Positions 7,951 to 14,584 of a stretch of DNA of 21,787 nt are shown piece by piece. A model generated the notes under the pieces. It made no database searches and was not told the origin of the DNA. It was given only the letters and a program-made list of their open reading frames with translations. The stretch is from the NCBI GenBank assembly GCA_964436865.1, contig CAYTFK010000085.1, forward strand, positions 1 to 21,787, written 5' to 3'. This DNA comes from JAXGPP01 sp964436865. Lineage in GTDB: Bacteria > Planctomycetota > Planctomycetia > Pirellulales > Thermoguttaceae. Positions within the stretch are counted from its first letter, which is position 1. Each line of letters begins with the position of its first letter. The translations under genes and the position numbers were made by a program.

Positions 7951-9105
7951 CTACAGCCGCCACTCCCGATAGGCGCGTTCGATCTCCAGCGTCAGTAGCG
8001 AATGGCGTTCCAGGGCGCAAACGTCGTCGAGCACCGGGGCCACTCCTTCATGCGCCAGTCGGCTGGTAAGCAGCACCGACTGGGGGTCGCCCGCATGATT
8101 GTAGCGCAGCGCGGCAGCAATCCCGCGGACGATCCACCGGTGAGGCAGTCCGTATTCCGCTGCCAGGCGGGCTGGACCGATGAGGCGTTCACGCGGACCC
8201 AGTTTGCGGATCGGATCGCGGATTACCCGGAGTATCTGGTCGCCCATCTCGGCAATCGCGCCCCGGCGGCAGAAGTCGGCGGCGTAGGCAGCCAAATCGT
8301 CGCGTGAGAACCCCCATTTCTCCTCGACGACGCGAGCGATCTCGCCCAACGCCTCGTGGACGTGTTCGGCGACCACCGGGTCGGCCACCGCTTCATGGAT
8401 GAAGTGGTGGCCGCGGTGAAACCCGACATAGCCGCAAACCGCGTGCCCGCCGTTGTGCAGGAAGAGCTTCCGCTCCAATCGGGCCGACTGGTTGTGCACC
8501 AGTTCCATCGCCGTCAGCGCGGCGGGCTTATCCCCCTTAAAGGCCTCGGCGCGGACCGTCCACTCGTTGTAATCCTCGGCGACAAGCACCAGAGGATCGG
8601 GTTCCGGCCGCGGCACGACGCGGCTGATCATGCAGTCGGGAAAGCCCATCCACAACTCGCACCACGTGAGTTCCTCGCCGTCCAGCAGCGTCCGGACGTG
8701 CCGTCCGAGGATCGACGAACTGTCGACCATGTTCTCGCAGGCCACACAATTGATCGGCCCGCTGCGTCTCCGGCGAAAGCATCGGGCCACGGCCAGCGCC
8801 AGAGTCTGGGCCACATCGGGCAGATTCTGGTCGAACACCGCGGTGAGCACCAACGCGGCATCGGCGATCTCTTCGGCGATCTTCTCACGATCGTCGTGAT
8901 AGTAGACGCGGAAGCCCGTGACCTCGATCTCTTGCGTTTTATCCCCATATAGCCTCACCCGGTAGGATCCCGCTCGCTGCAAGGCGTCGACCAGGCTGCG
9001 ATTCTTGTCGACGAAGACGACTTCACAGCCCGCCTGGTGACACAGCAAGCCGATGTGTCCTCTGCCGGTCGCGCCGGCGCCAAAGATCACGATCTTTTCT
9101 GCCAT
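7951..9105 (-). CDS. Mannitol-1-phosphate 5-dehydrogenase-family oxidoreductase
   Basis: NAD-dependent polyol (phosphate) dehydrogenase of the long-chain mannitol dehydrogenase family, interconverting a polyol (or polyol phosphate) with its ketose. At 384 residues it equals E. coli MtlD (382). It opens with a dinucleotide-binding motif GAGATGRGHIG (residues 9-19) and an acidic residue after the second strand (VFVDKN), which favours NAD. It has the CENM segment of the family near residue 123, and the catalytic K-x4-N-x2-H pattern is intact as K213, N218 and H221 in RKLFLHNGGHAV. A ribosome site (AGAGGTGA) precedes ATG 9105. It is the last gene of operon A, 35 bases after the cupin. No mannitol PTS genes are present, so the substrate need not be mannitol-1-phosphate; tagaturonate/fructuronate reductases belong to the same superfamily. 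It is convergent with the pyruvate kinase remnant. Confidence 0.85.
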   Translation of the reverse strand: MAEKIVIFGAGATGRGHIGLLCHQAGCEVVFVDKNRSLVDALQRAGSYRVRLYGDKTQEIEVTGFRVYYHDDREKIAEEIADAALVLTAVFDQNLPDVAQTLALAVARCFRRRRSGPINCVACENMVDSSSILGRHVRTLLDGEELTWCELWMGFPDCMISRVVPRPEPDPLVLVAEDYNEWTVRAEAFKGDKPAALTAMELVHNQSARLERKLFLHNGGHAVCGYVGFHRGHHFIHEAVADPVVAEHVHEALGEIARVVEEKWGFSRDDLAAYAADFCRRGAIAEMGDQILRVIRDPIRKLGPRERLIGPARLAAEYGLPHRWIVRGIAAALRYNHAGDPQSVLLTSRLAHEGVAPVLDDVCALERHSLLTLEIERAYREWRL

Positions 9106-9140
9106 GGTTCACCTCTTCCAGTTTGGAACCGAAGCGTCTC

Positions 9141-9482
9141 TCACGCCCGGCGGTAGTCATCTTCAAGCCGCACGACGTCGTCCAGTTCAGGTGTGCTGAC
9201 CTCCAGCAGGCGGACGTCTTCTATCGCCGTGGAGCGGTGCTTCCGGCCGGGCTTGTTTTCGATCACTTCGCCTGGCTTCAGAATGCCGATTTCCATTTCG
9301 CCCGAGTCATTCTCCCATTCCACTTGGAGGACGCCCTGGTCGACGTAGATGTGCTCGTGCTTGTGAACGTGATATTGCAGGCTGCTGCGAGTGCCCTTCT
9401 TGATCTCGATGATTTTCAGCGCGTACTTCTCGGTGTGGGCCACCCAGAGCTCGCGGCCCCACGGCTTCTCGACGGTCTTCAT
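9141..9482 (-). CDS. Cupin protein, phosphomannose-isomerase type II-like
   Basis: Small single-domain cupin of 113 residues, expected to bind a divalent metal and a sugar or sugar phosphate in the cytoplasm. The start KPWGRELWVAHTEKYALK is the pattern found in the C-terminal cupin of mannose-6-phosphate isomerase/GDP-mannose pyrophosphorylase enzymes. Cupin motif 1 is visible as G30 to G50 with H38, H40 and E43 as likely metal ligands, and motif 2 as KPGEVIENKPGRKHR with H82. ATG 9482 overlaps the stop of the RuBisCO-like gene by four bases (ATGA), so it is probably translated by coupling, and an AAGGA site lies about 10 bases upstream. The longer frame would run far into the neighbour. Its position between a RuBisCO-like protein and a polyol dehydrogenase suggests a sugar isomerase or epimerase step, but no reaction can be assigned. 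Confidence 0.8.
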   Translation of the reverse strand: MKTVEKPWGRELWVAHTEKYALKIIEIKKGTRSSLQYHVHKHEHIYVDQGVLQVEWENDSGEMEIGILKPGEVIENKPGRKHRSTAIEDVRLLEVSTPELDDVVRLEDDYRRA

Positions 9483-10903
9483 GGCGACAATCCTTGATTG
9501 GGATAACGCTGCCGCAGGGCTTCCCAAAGCTCCTTCAGACCATGCCGCAGCGCCGCTGCTGCCAGGGCTCGCAGGTGCTCGTCCGCAGGCGTGTCGGACA
9601 GTTCGCCGGTGCGGTGGACTTCCAGGGCCTGCTCCATCGCCGCCGCGCCCCGCCGCGGGTCAGGCCGCCCCGCAGCATTCTTGATTGAGTTGATCGCGGA
9701 TCCGGCGAGAAACAGGACCTCGCCGCTCATGCCGCGCCTTTCAGCATCCATCAAGTTGAGGATAATGTTTCCCTGATCCAGGCCGCCGGCGCGGACCACC
9801 ATCGTCGGTCGGATGCCCGGAATTGACCGCCTCAGGACGGCCTCCGAGGCCCGCCACTCGGCGCCAAAGGGCCGCAGGAACGGATCTCCCGGCTTGACCG
9901 GGGCTGTCTGCCGAAAATCGATCCCATCCAGCCGCGCCAGAAGATCGATCACTTCGCGCCAGATACCGCGCGTCTTCGCGCCGATCCCCGCGTTGTGTCC
10001 GTAAATGGCCGGTGGTTGATTCAAATCTCGAGTGGCTTCGCGGACCATCCGCACCGTACCTCCGGCGAAGCTCTCGCTGAACATCACCCCTTGAGCGCCG
10101 GCGGCGACCACTGCCTCGACGGTTCGCAGAATCTCGCCGGGCGCGCCGGTCACATGCGGTGCGAAGATCAGGCCTTTTTCGCCACGCTCGGACCGCGCGC
10201 GTTCGATGGCCGCCACGGCCCGCCGAGTGCGCTCGGCGACGGGCGAGTAGTCGAGGTTCGGGTAGAGGTCTTCGTCCTCCTTGACGAACAGAAACAGCCG
10301 ACAGCGGGCCGCTTCGGCCACCAGGTCGCCGACCTCCTCGGGCGTAATCCCGGCGGTCGGTTTGAGGATCGTGCCCAGGGCCGGCTCCGCGGCTTCAAAG
10401 CCGGTATTCCGTCGCACGCCCTCGGGACCATAGGCCGGGCCGGGAAAGGTTCTCAGCACACTTTCAGGTAGTGTCAGCGATACCAGCCGCGCATCCTGGT
10501 TCTCGTAGACGTCGAAGATAATCGCTCCCGCCGTCGTGTGGAGCAGATCGACTGAAGTGAGATGACCGTCTGGCTGGAGCAGCATCTTGAGCGGAAAGGC
10601 GACATTCAGCAGACCCATGCGGCCGGTGACGTCAAACGGATCGACCCCAGCCGCCCAGGCGGTGCACTCGGCCAGCAGCGAGCCGGGCGGCGGATGTCGC
10701 ACACCGCTGGTGGCGTGGTAGGCAATTTCCTCGACGGCATCTTCCAGCCGTGTGGTCCGCAGAGCCAAGAAGTAGGTGGCCACCACGGCATCGTCGAGCA
10801 CCGGCGGCGGCTTGAGCGATAGCCGCTCCTCGATGGCGGCCCGCAAGACGGTCTCCCGAGCGTCGTGATCGTACCACAGCAACTCTGACGTCCTGGCATC
10901 CAT
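9479..10903 (-). CDS. RuBisCO-like protein (form IV type)
   Basis: Member of the RuBisCO large-subunit superfamily; 474 residues, as expected. After an N-terminal alpha/beta domain it has LGTILKPTAGIT, where K181 matches the RuBisCO catalytic K175, and LFLFVKEDEDL, where K208, D210 and E211 match the carbamylated lysine K201 and Mg ligands D203/E204. YGHNAGIG stands where the H294 loop lies. However, K177 is replaced by threonine (KPTAG), no GK loop-6 lysine is visible, and S379 of SGG is replaced (RAGG). It therefore should not fix CO2 but do an enolisation, isomerisation or decarboxylation of a phosphorylated keto substrate, as other RuBisCO-like proteins do. It lies 34 bases after a TIM-barrel isomerase and overlaps the cupin by ATGA. 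ATG 10903 is chosen over TTG 10951, which would overlap the isomerase. Comparison with the apionate-pathway RuBisCO-like enzymes is suggestive only. Confidence 0.88.
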   Translation of the reverse strand: MDARTSELLWYDHDARETVLRAAIEERLSLKPPPVLDDAVVATYFLALRTTRLEDAVEEIAYHATSGVRHPPPGSLLAECTAWAAGVDPFDVTGRMGLLNVAFPLKMLLQPDGHLTSVDLLHTTAGAIIFDVYENQDARLVSLTLPESVLRTFPGPAYGPEGVRRNTGFEAAEPALGTILKPTAGITPEEVGDLVAEAARCRLFLFVKEDEDLYPNLDYSPVAERTRRAVAAIERARSERGEKGLIFAPHVTGAPGEILRTVEAVVAAGAQGVMFSESFAGGTVRMVREATRDLNQPPAIYGHNAGIGAKTRGIWREVIDLLARLDGIDFRQTAPVKPGDPFLRPFGAEWRASEAVLRRSIPGIRPTMVVRAGGLDQGNIILNLMDAERRGMSGEVLFLAGSAINSIKNAAGRPDPRRGAAAMEQALEVHRTGELSDTPADEHLRALAAAALRHGLKELWEALRQRYPNQGLSP

Positions 10904-10937
10904 GGCATGCGGACTCTTCTTGGGCGCCGCCGACGTG

Positions 10938-11936
10938 TCAGGCCTTCTCAAATGCCGCGTCGAACGCCACCCGGCTGGGCTCGAAATCGAGCTTGCGGAC
11001 GAACTCGCAGGCCTGCTTGGCTCCGTGCATCCGGTCCATGCCGCAGTCCTCCCATTCCACCGAGAGCGGTCCCCGGTAGCCGATCTCGTTGAGCGCCCGC
11101 ACTATGGCCTCAAAATCAATCCCACCGCGGCCGAGCGAGCGAAAGTCCCAGCCGCGGCGCGGATCGCCGAAGTTGAGATGGCTCGACAGAATGCCCGACC
11201 GGCCGTCGAGCGTCGTGATGGCGTCTTTCATGTGGACGTGGTAGATGCGGTCCGGAAAGCGGCGAAGAAATTGCACCGGATCGACCCCTTGCCAGTGCAG
11301 ATGGCTGGGATCGAAATTGAAGCCGAATTCCTTGCGGTGATCGAGTGCCTCCAGGGCCCGCTCCGCTGAGTACAGATCGAAAGCGATCTCGGTCGGATGC
11401 ACCTCCAGGGCAAACTTGACGCCGCACTCGCCAAACACGTCGAGGATCGGGTGGAACCGCTCAGCGAGCAGTTTGAAACCGTCGTCAATCATTTTCGCAG
11501 TCACGGGCGGAAACGAGTAGAGCAGGTGCCAAATGCTCGAACCGGTGAAACCGTTGACCACCGTCACGCCCAGCCGCTGGGCGGCCCTGGCCGTCTCCTT
11601 GAGTTCCTCGGCCGCCCGCCGATTCACGCCCGCCGGATCGCCGTCGCACCACACGTACTCCGGCAGGACGGCCTTGTGACGCTGGTCGATCAGGTCGAGC
11701 ACTGCCTGGCCAATGAGGTGGTTGCTGATCGAATAGACCTTCAAACCGTGCTGTTCCAGCAGGTTTCGCTTTCTGGTGCAGTACTCGGGGTCGGACATCG
11801 CCTTGGAGACCTCGAAGTGGTCTCCCCAGCAACACAGCTCGATACCGTCGAAACCGAACTCGCGGCACATCCGGGCGAGTTCCTCAAGCGGCAGGTCCGC
11901 CCATTGGCCGGAACAAAGCGTCACAGGTCGCGGCAT
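10938..11936 (-). CDS. Sugar phosphate isomerase/epimerase (xylose-isomerase-like TIM barrel)
   Basis: Cytoplasmic AP-endonuclease-2-type TIM barrel protein, first gene of operon A; family members isomerise or epimerise sugars and inositols with Mn or Co. The 332-residue protein shows the four metal ligands in order: E178 (FALEVHPTE), D209 (FNFDPSHLHWQG), H235 (YHVHMKD) and E294 (LSVEWEDCG). The start SGQWADLPLEELARMCREFGFDGIEL is typical of strand 1 and helix 1. ATG 11936 has an AGAGGAGT ribosome site 7 bases upstream; the longer open frame to 12206 runs through the divergent promoter region and is not credible. The substrate is unknown. It shares an operon with a RuBisCO-like protein, a cupin and a polyol dehydrogenase, so it probably acts in the same route. 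Confidence 0.88.
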   Translation of the reverse strand: MPRPVTLCSGQWADLPLEELARMCREFGFDGIELCCWGDHFEVSKAMSDPEYCTRKRNLLEQHGLKVYSISNHLIGQAVLDLIDQRHKAVLPEYVWCDGDPAGVNRRAAEELKETARAAQRLGVTVVNGFTGSSIWHLLYSFPPVTAKMIDDGFKLLAERFHPILDVFGECGVKFALEVHPTEIAFDLYSAERALEALDHRKEFGFNFDPSHLHWQGVDPVQFLRRFPDRIYHVHMKDAITTLDGRSGILSSHLNFGDPRRGWDFRSLGRGGIDFEAIVRALNEIGYRGPLSVEWEDCGMDRMHGAKQACEFVRKLDFEPSRVAFDAAFEKA

Positions 11937-11991
11937 GACTGGACTCCTCTGCTTGGCAACGCCAACAACACGGGCACGGCAGCACACCGCC

Positions 11992-12020
11992 ATTATGGCA
12001 GACCGGCGACGGGCTTGAAA
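11992..12020 (-). promoter_or_regulatory. Candidate promoter of operon A
   Basis: On the minus strand CATAAT (11992-11997, five of six to the -10 consensus) lies 17 bases after TTTCAA (12015-12020, three of six to -35). Transcription would begin about 50 bases before the ATG at 11936. The 254-base stretch 11937-12190 is the divergent control region for operon A and the uronate-isomerase-like gene; no clear operator repeat was seen in it. Confidence 0.3.
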
Positions 12021-12180
12021 GCGTGTTGGACCCCCGGTTTCAGCCGGCAAGAGAAGAAGCGGCTTTGGCCGAGACTCCAGCGCTCTGCCGGTGGAAGCCG
12101 GGACTCCCGCGTGGACGGGCCGCGCGGGCAGTGCGACAATGGTTGGCAGGAAGCCGGTTTTTGACGCGCGCGTTCTTGTG

Positions 12181-12185
12181 GGAGG
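12181..12185 (+). promoter_or_regulatory. Shine-Dalgarno that sets the UxaC-like start
   Basis: GGAGG at 12181-12185 is 5 bases before ATG 12191. It argues against the longer frame from 12023, which would add 56 basic residues with no family counterpart. Confidence 0.65.
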
Positions 12186-12190
12186 CTCCG

Positions 12191-13534
12191 ATGGACCAGT
12201 CTGCACTCGCCGTTGAGCTCGAGCAGGCTCTGGCTGAGCTGCCGATCCTCGATGTCCACACGCACCTCGTCGGCGGGCGGCTGGGGGCCCGCGGGCTGCA
12301 CGACGTGCTCCTGTATCACATGGTGATCAGCGACCTCTACGCGGCCGGCTGTCCCAGCGGCATGCGGCTCAGCGAGTTTCCCGCCTGGCCGACGACCGCC
12401 GAAGCCCACGCCCGGATCGAAGAGGCGATCGCCTATCTGCCGCTTGTCCGCAACACGAGCGGCTGGTGGATGGTGCGGATGATCCTCGCCGATCTGTATG
12501 GCTGGACGGAGCCGATCACTGCCGGCAACTGGACGCGACTCGACGCGTTGCTCCGCGAACGGGCCGACGATCGCGTCTGGCATCACAGCATCCTCGACCG
12601 GCTGAACATCCGGCGTACGGTTACCGAGTGGGCGCGTCGCGGCAACCATGAGGACGATGACCGGCTTCAGTACTGCGTGGAATGGGGCTTCTTTACTCGC
12701 AGCCAGTGGGGCGAATTCGACACGGCGCTCTACGAGCTCGAACGCTGCTGGGGACGCGAGCCAGAGAGTCCGCTGCCGATCAAGGGCGGAGATCGCCCGC
12801 CGACGGACTGCACGATCCGTTCGCTCGACGACGTCCACGCCGCGGTGGAGCATTATGTCGGCCGACTGCCGTACGGCCGCGCCATCGCCACCGCCACGGG
12901 CCTCTCGACCGACATCGAATACCGCGCGGTTACCGACACCGAAATGGCCGCCGCGCTGGCCCGCCGAGCCGGTGCGGCCGCGCCAGAACGCGACATCTAC
13001 GCTTCCTATGTCCACGAAGCGATCCTCACGCGGCTGGAGGAACACGGGCACGAAATCGTATTTCAGTTCAGCATCGGCGCCGAACCGCTGCCCCACGAAA
13101 CCGCGAGCCGCGTCCGGCAGCAGACCATCGCGGAGATTGGCGAAATGGTCGCCCGGCATCCCAGGCTCCGCTTCCAGTGCTTTCTGGGCAGCCGCCACGC
13201 CAACCAGTCGTTCTGCACCCTGGCCCGCGAACTTCCCAATTTCAGCCTCGCCGGCTGCTGGTGGCACAACTTCTTTCCCGATGCCATGCGGCAGATCTAT
13301 GCCGAGCGGCTCGACATGCTGCCGCTCAACAAGCACGTGGGCTTCTTTACCGATGCTTACTGCCTGGAATGGACCTATGGCAAGGCGCTTCTGATCCGCA
13401 AGCAGTTGGCCGCAGTGCTGGCCGACAAAGTGTGGCAGGGGCAGTATTCCCGCGATGATGCACTGACGATCGCCCGGGCGATCCTCTTCGAGACACCGCA
13501 GAGCCTGCTGGGGATGCAGCCTCGCACCGCGTGA
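12191..13534 (+). CDS. Uronate isomerase (UxaC)-family protein
   Basis: Amidohydrolase-superfamily protein of 447 residues resembling glucuronate/galacturonate isomerase, which converts hexuronates to fructuronate or tagaturonate. Near the N-terminus LPILDVHTHLVGG gives the HxH metal pair (H23, H25) of the superfamily. A later VHEAILTRLEEHGHEIVFQFSIGA resembles the UxaC strand carrying the HxG element, and NKHVGFFTDAYCLEW supplies the strand-8 aspartate in the same place as the GMVTDSRSF motif of UxaC. The protein is shorter than E. coli UxaC (470) and lacks some of its classical motifs, so the substrate may not be glucuronate. It is transcribed away from operon A, with which it shares a 254-base control region, and a mannitol-dehydrogenase-family enzyme that could reduce its product is in that operon. 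PhyH follows after 130 bases. Confidence 0.75.
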   Translation: MDQSALAVELEQALAELPILDVHTHLVGGRLGARGLHDVLLYHMVISDLYAAGCPSGMRLSEFPAWPTTAEAHARIEEAIAYLPLVRNTSGWWMVRMILADLYGWTEPITAGNWTRLDALLRERADDRVWHHSILDRLNIRRTVTEWARRGNHEDDDRLQYCVEWGFFTRSQWGEFDTALYELERCWGREPESPLPIKGGDRPPTDCTIRSLDDVHAAVEHYVGRLPYGRAIATATGLSTDIEYRAVTDTEMAAALARRAGAAAPERDIYASYVHEAILTRLEEHGHEIVFQFSIGAEPLPHETASRVRQQTIAEIGEMVARHPRLRFQCFLGSRHANQSFCTLARELPNFSLAGCWWHNFFPDAMRQIYAERLDMLPLNKHVGFFTDAYCLEWTYGKALLIRKQLAAVLADKVWQGQYSRDDALTIARAILFETPQSLLGMQPRTA

Positions 13535-13571
13535 ACGGCTCTCCCGTCGAGCCAAGTCGAAACACGACCGC

Positions 13572-13599
13572 TTGCCCGGATGCCGGCGGGGCCTACAAT
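13572..13599 (+). promoter_or_regulatory. Candidate sigma-70-type promoter of phyH-like gene
   Basis: TTGCCC (13572-13577) and TACAAT (13594-13599, five of six to the -10 box) are 16 bases apart. Transcription would start near 13606, about 60 bases before ATG 13665. If real, the dioxygenase has its own promoter besides read-through from the UxaC-like gene. Confidence 0.45.
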
Positions 13600-13654
13600 T
13601 GTCGGCACATAAATGCCCCGGAAGAGATATGCGCCGCCAGTCGACACGCCTGAT

Positions 13655-13659
13655 GGAGG
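13655..13659 (+). promoter_or_regulatory. Shine-Dalgarno that sets the PhyH start
   Basis: GGAGG at 13655-13659 is 5 bases upstream of ATG 13665. The alternative starts at 13572 and 13629 lie before or inside this site and have no similar sequence ahead of them. Confidence 0.6.
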
Positions 13660-13664
13660 CAACC

Positions 13665-14543
13665 ATGGTTGGAGATTTGTCCACGCGTCATTCCCCGGTC
13701 GGCGATCTCTTTCCGCAGCCCAAGTCGCGCGACGAATGGGAGCAGTACCGGCTTAGCGACGAGCAGGTCGAGTTCTACCGCGCGAACGGCTACCTGGCGG
13801 GCGTGCGCCTGCTCACGGATTCCCAGGTCGAGTGTCTCCGCCAGGAACTGCAAGGCCTCGCCGAATCGCAGCATCCGGGTCACGCGTTGTTCTACGAGTA
13901 CCACTCCAACGAATCAGCGAATCCCGACACCGTCCTGTTCCACGCTTTGGGCGCTTGGCGGATCACGCCCGGCTTTCACGACATCCTGTGGAATCCGGCC
14001 TTTGTCATGGCGGCTGCTCAACTGCTGGAAGGGCCCGTGCGGTTCTGGCACGATCAGTTGTTCTGCAAGCCGGCGCGGCACGGCGGCGTGGTTGCCTGGC
14101 ACCAGGACTACTCGTACTGGACACGAACTCAGCCCATGGCGCACCTCACCTGCTGGATCGGACTCGACGACGCCGACCGCTCCAACGGCTGCGTGAGCTA
14201 CATCCCGGGCAGTCACCGCTGGCCCCTGCTGCCGATCACCGGGCTGGCCGGCGACATGGAGGCGATCCACACAGTGCTCAATGACGAGCAGAGGTCGCAG
14301 TTCCGCCCCGTTTTCGCCGAACTGAAGAAGGGAGAAGCCACGTTCCATCACCCGCTCATGGTGCACGGATCATACGAGAACGCGACCGACCGGCCCCGCC
14401 GCGCCACGGTAATCAATGTCTTCCGCGACGGCGTGCATTCCGTTTCGGATCGACCGCCGCTCAAAGGCGTGCCTTCCATCCCGCCGGGAGAGGTGATGGG
14501 CGGCCAGTTCTTCCCGCTGCTCTTCGATCCGGCGAACGTCTGA
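13665..14543 (+). CDS. Phytanoyl-CoA dioxygenase (PhyH)-family oxygenase
   Basis: Fe(II)/2-oxoglutarate-dependent hydroxylase-type protein of 292 residues, cytoplasmic, substrate unknown. The iron triad is visible: H146-x-D148 in AWHQDYSYW and H234 in LMVHGSYEN, with a following arginine (DRPRRA) placed to bind 2-oxoglutarate. The N-terminal LSDEQVEFYRANGYLAGVRLL is the usual opening of the family. PhyH proteins are abundant in planctomycetes and mostly uncharacterised; despite the name the substrate is rarely phytanoyl-CoA. It follows the UxaC-like gene and is convergent with the aldo/keto reductase. Being oxygen-dependent, it contrasts with the oxygen-sensitive AOR in the same neighbourhood. 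Confidence 0.85.
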   Translation: MVGDLSTRHSPVGDLFPQPKSRDEWEQYRLSDEQVEFYRANGYLAGVRLLTDSQVECLRQELQGLAESQHPGHALFYEYHSNESANPDTVLFHALGAWRITPGFHDILWNPAFVMAAAQLLEGPVRFWHDQLFCKPARHGGVVAWHQDYSYWTRTQPMAHLTCWIGLDDADRSNGCVSYIPGSHRWPLLPITGLAGDMEAIHTVLNDEQRSQFRPVFAELKKGEATFHHPLMVHGSYENATDRPRRATVINVFRDGVHSVSDRPPLKGVPSIPPGEVMGGQFFPLLFDPANV

Positions 14544-14584
14544 GCCTTTGCCGACGCCTTCCCCTGACGCCGCGCAAAGCGGCT

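Noticed and set aside
9479..10903. The possibility that the RuBisCO-family gene is a true CO2-fixing RuBisCO
   Set aside because: The K177 and loop-6 lysines and the SGG serine equivalents are not seen, there is no small subunit gene and no phosphoribulokinase nearby.
11993..13684. A 563-codon minus-strand frame opposite the UxaC-like gene
   Set aside because: It runs through the divergent promoter region and through a gene with HxH and strand-8 Asp motifs; there is no domain support.
14569..14583. A 5-base stem (GCCGC/GCGGC) between the convergent phyH and aldo/keto reductase genes
   Set aside because: The stem is short, there is no T-run, and such stems are expected by chance in GC-rich DNA.
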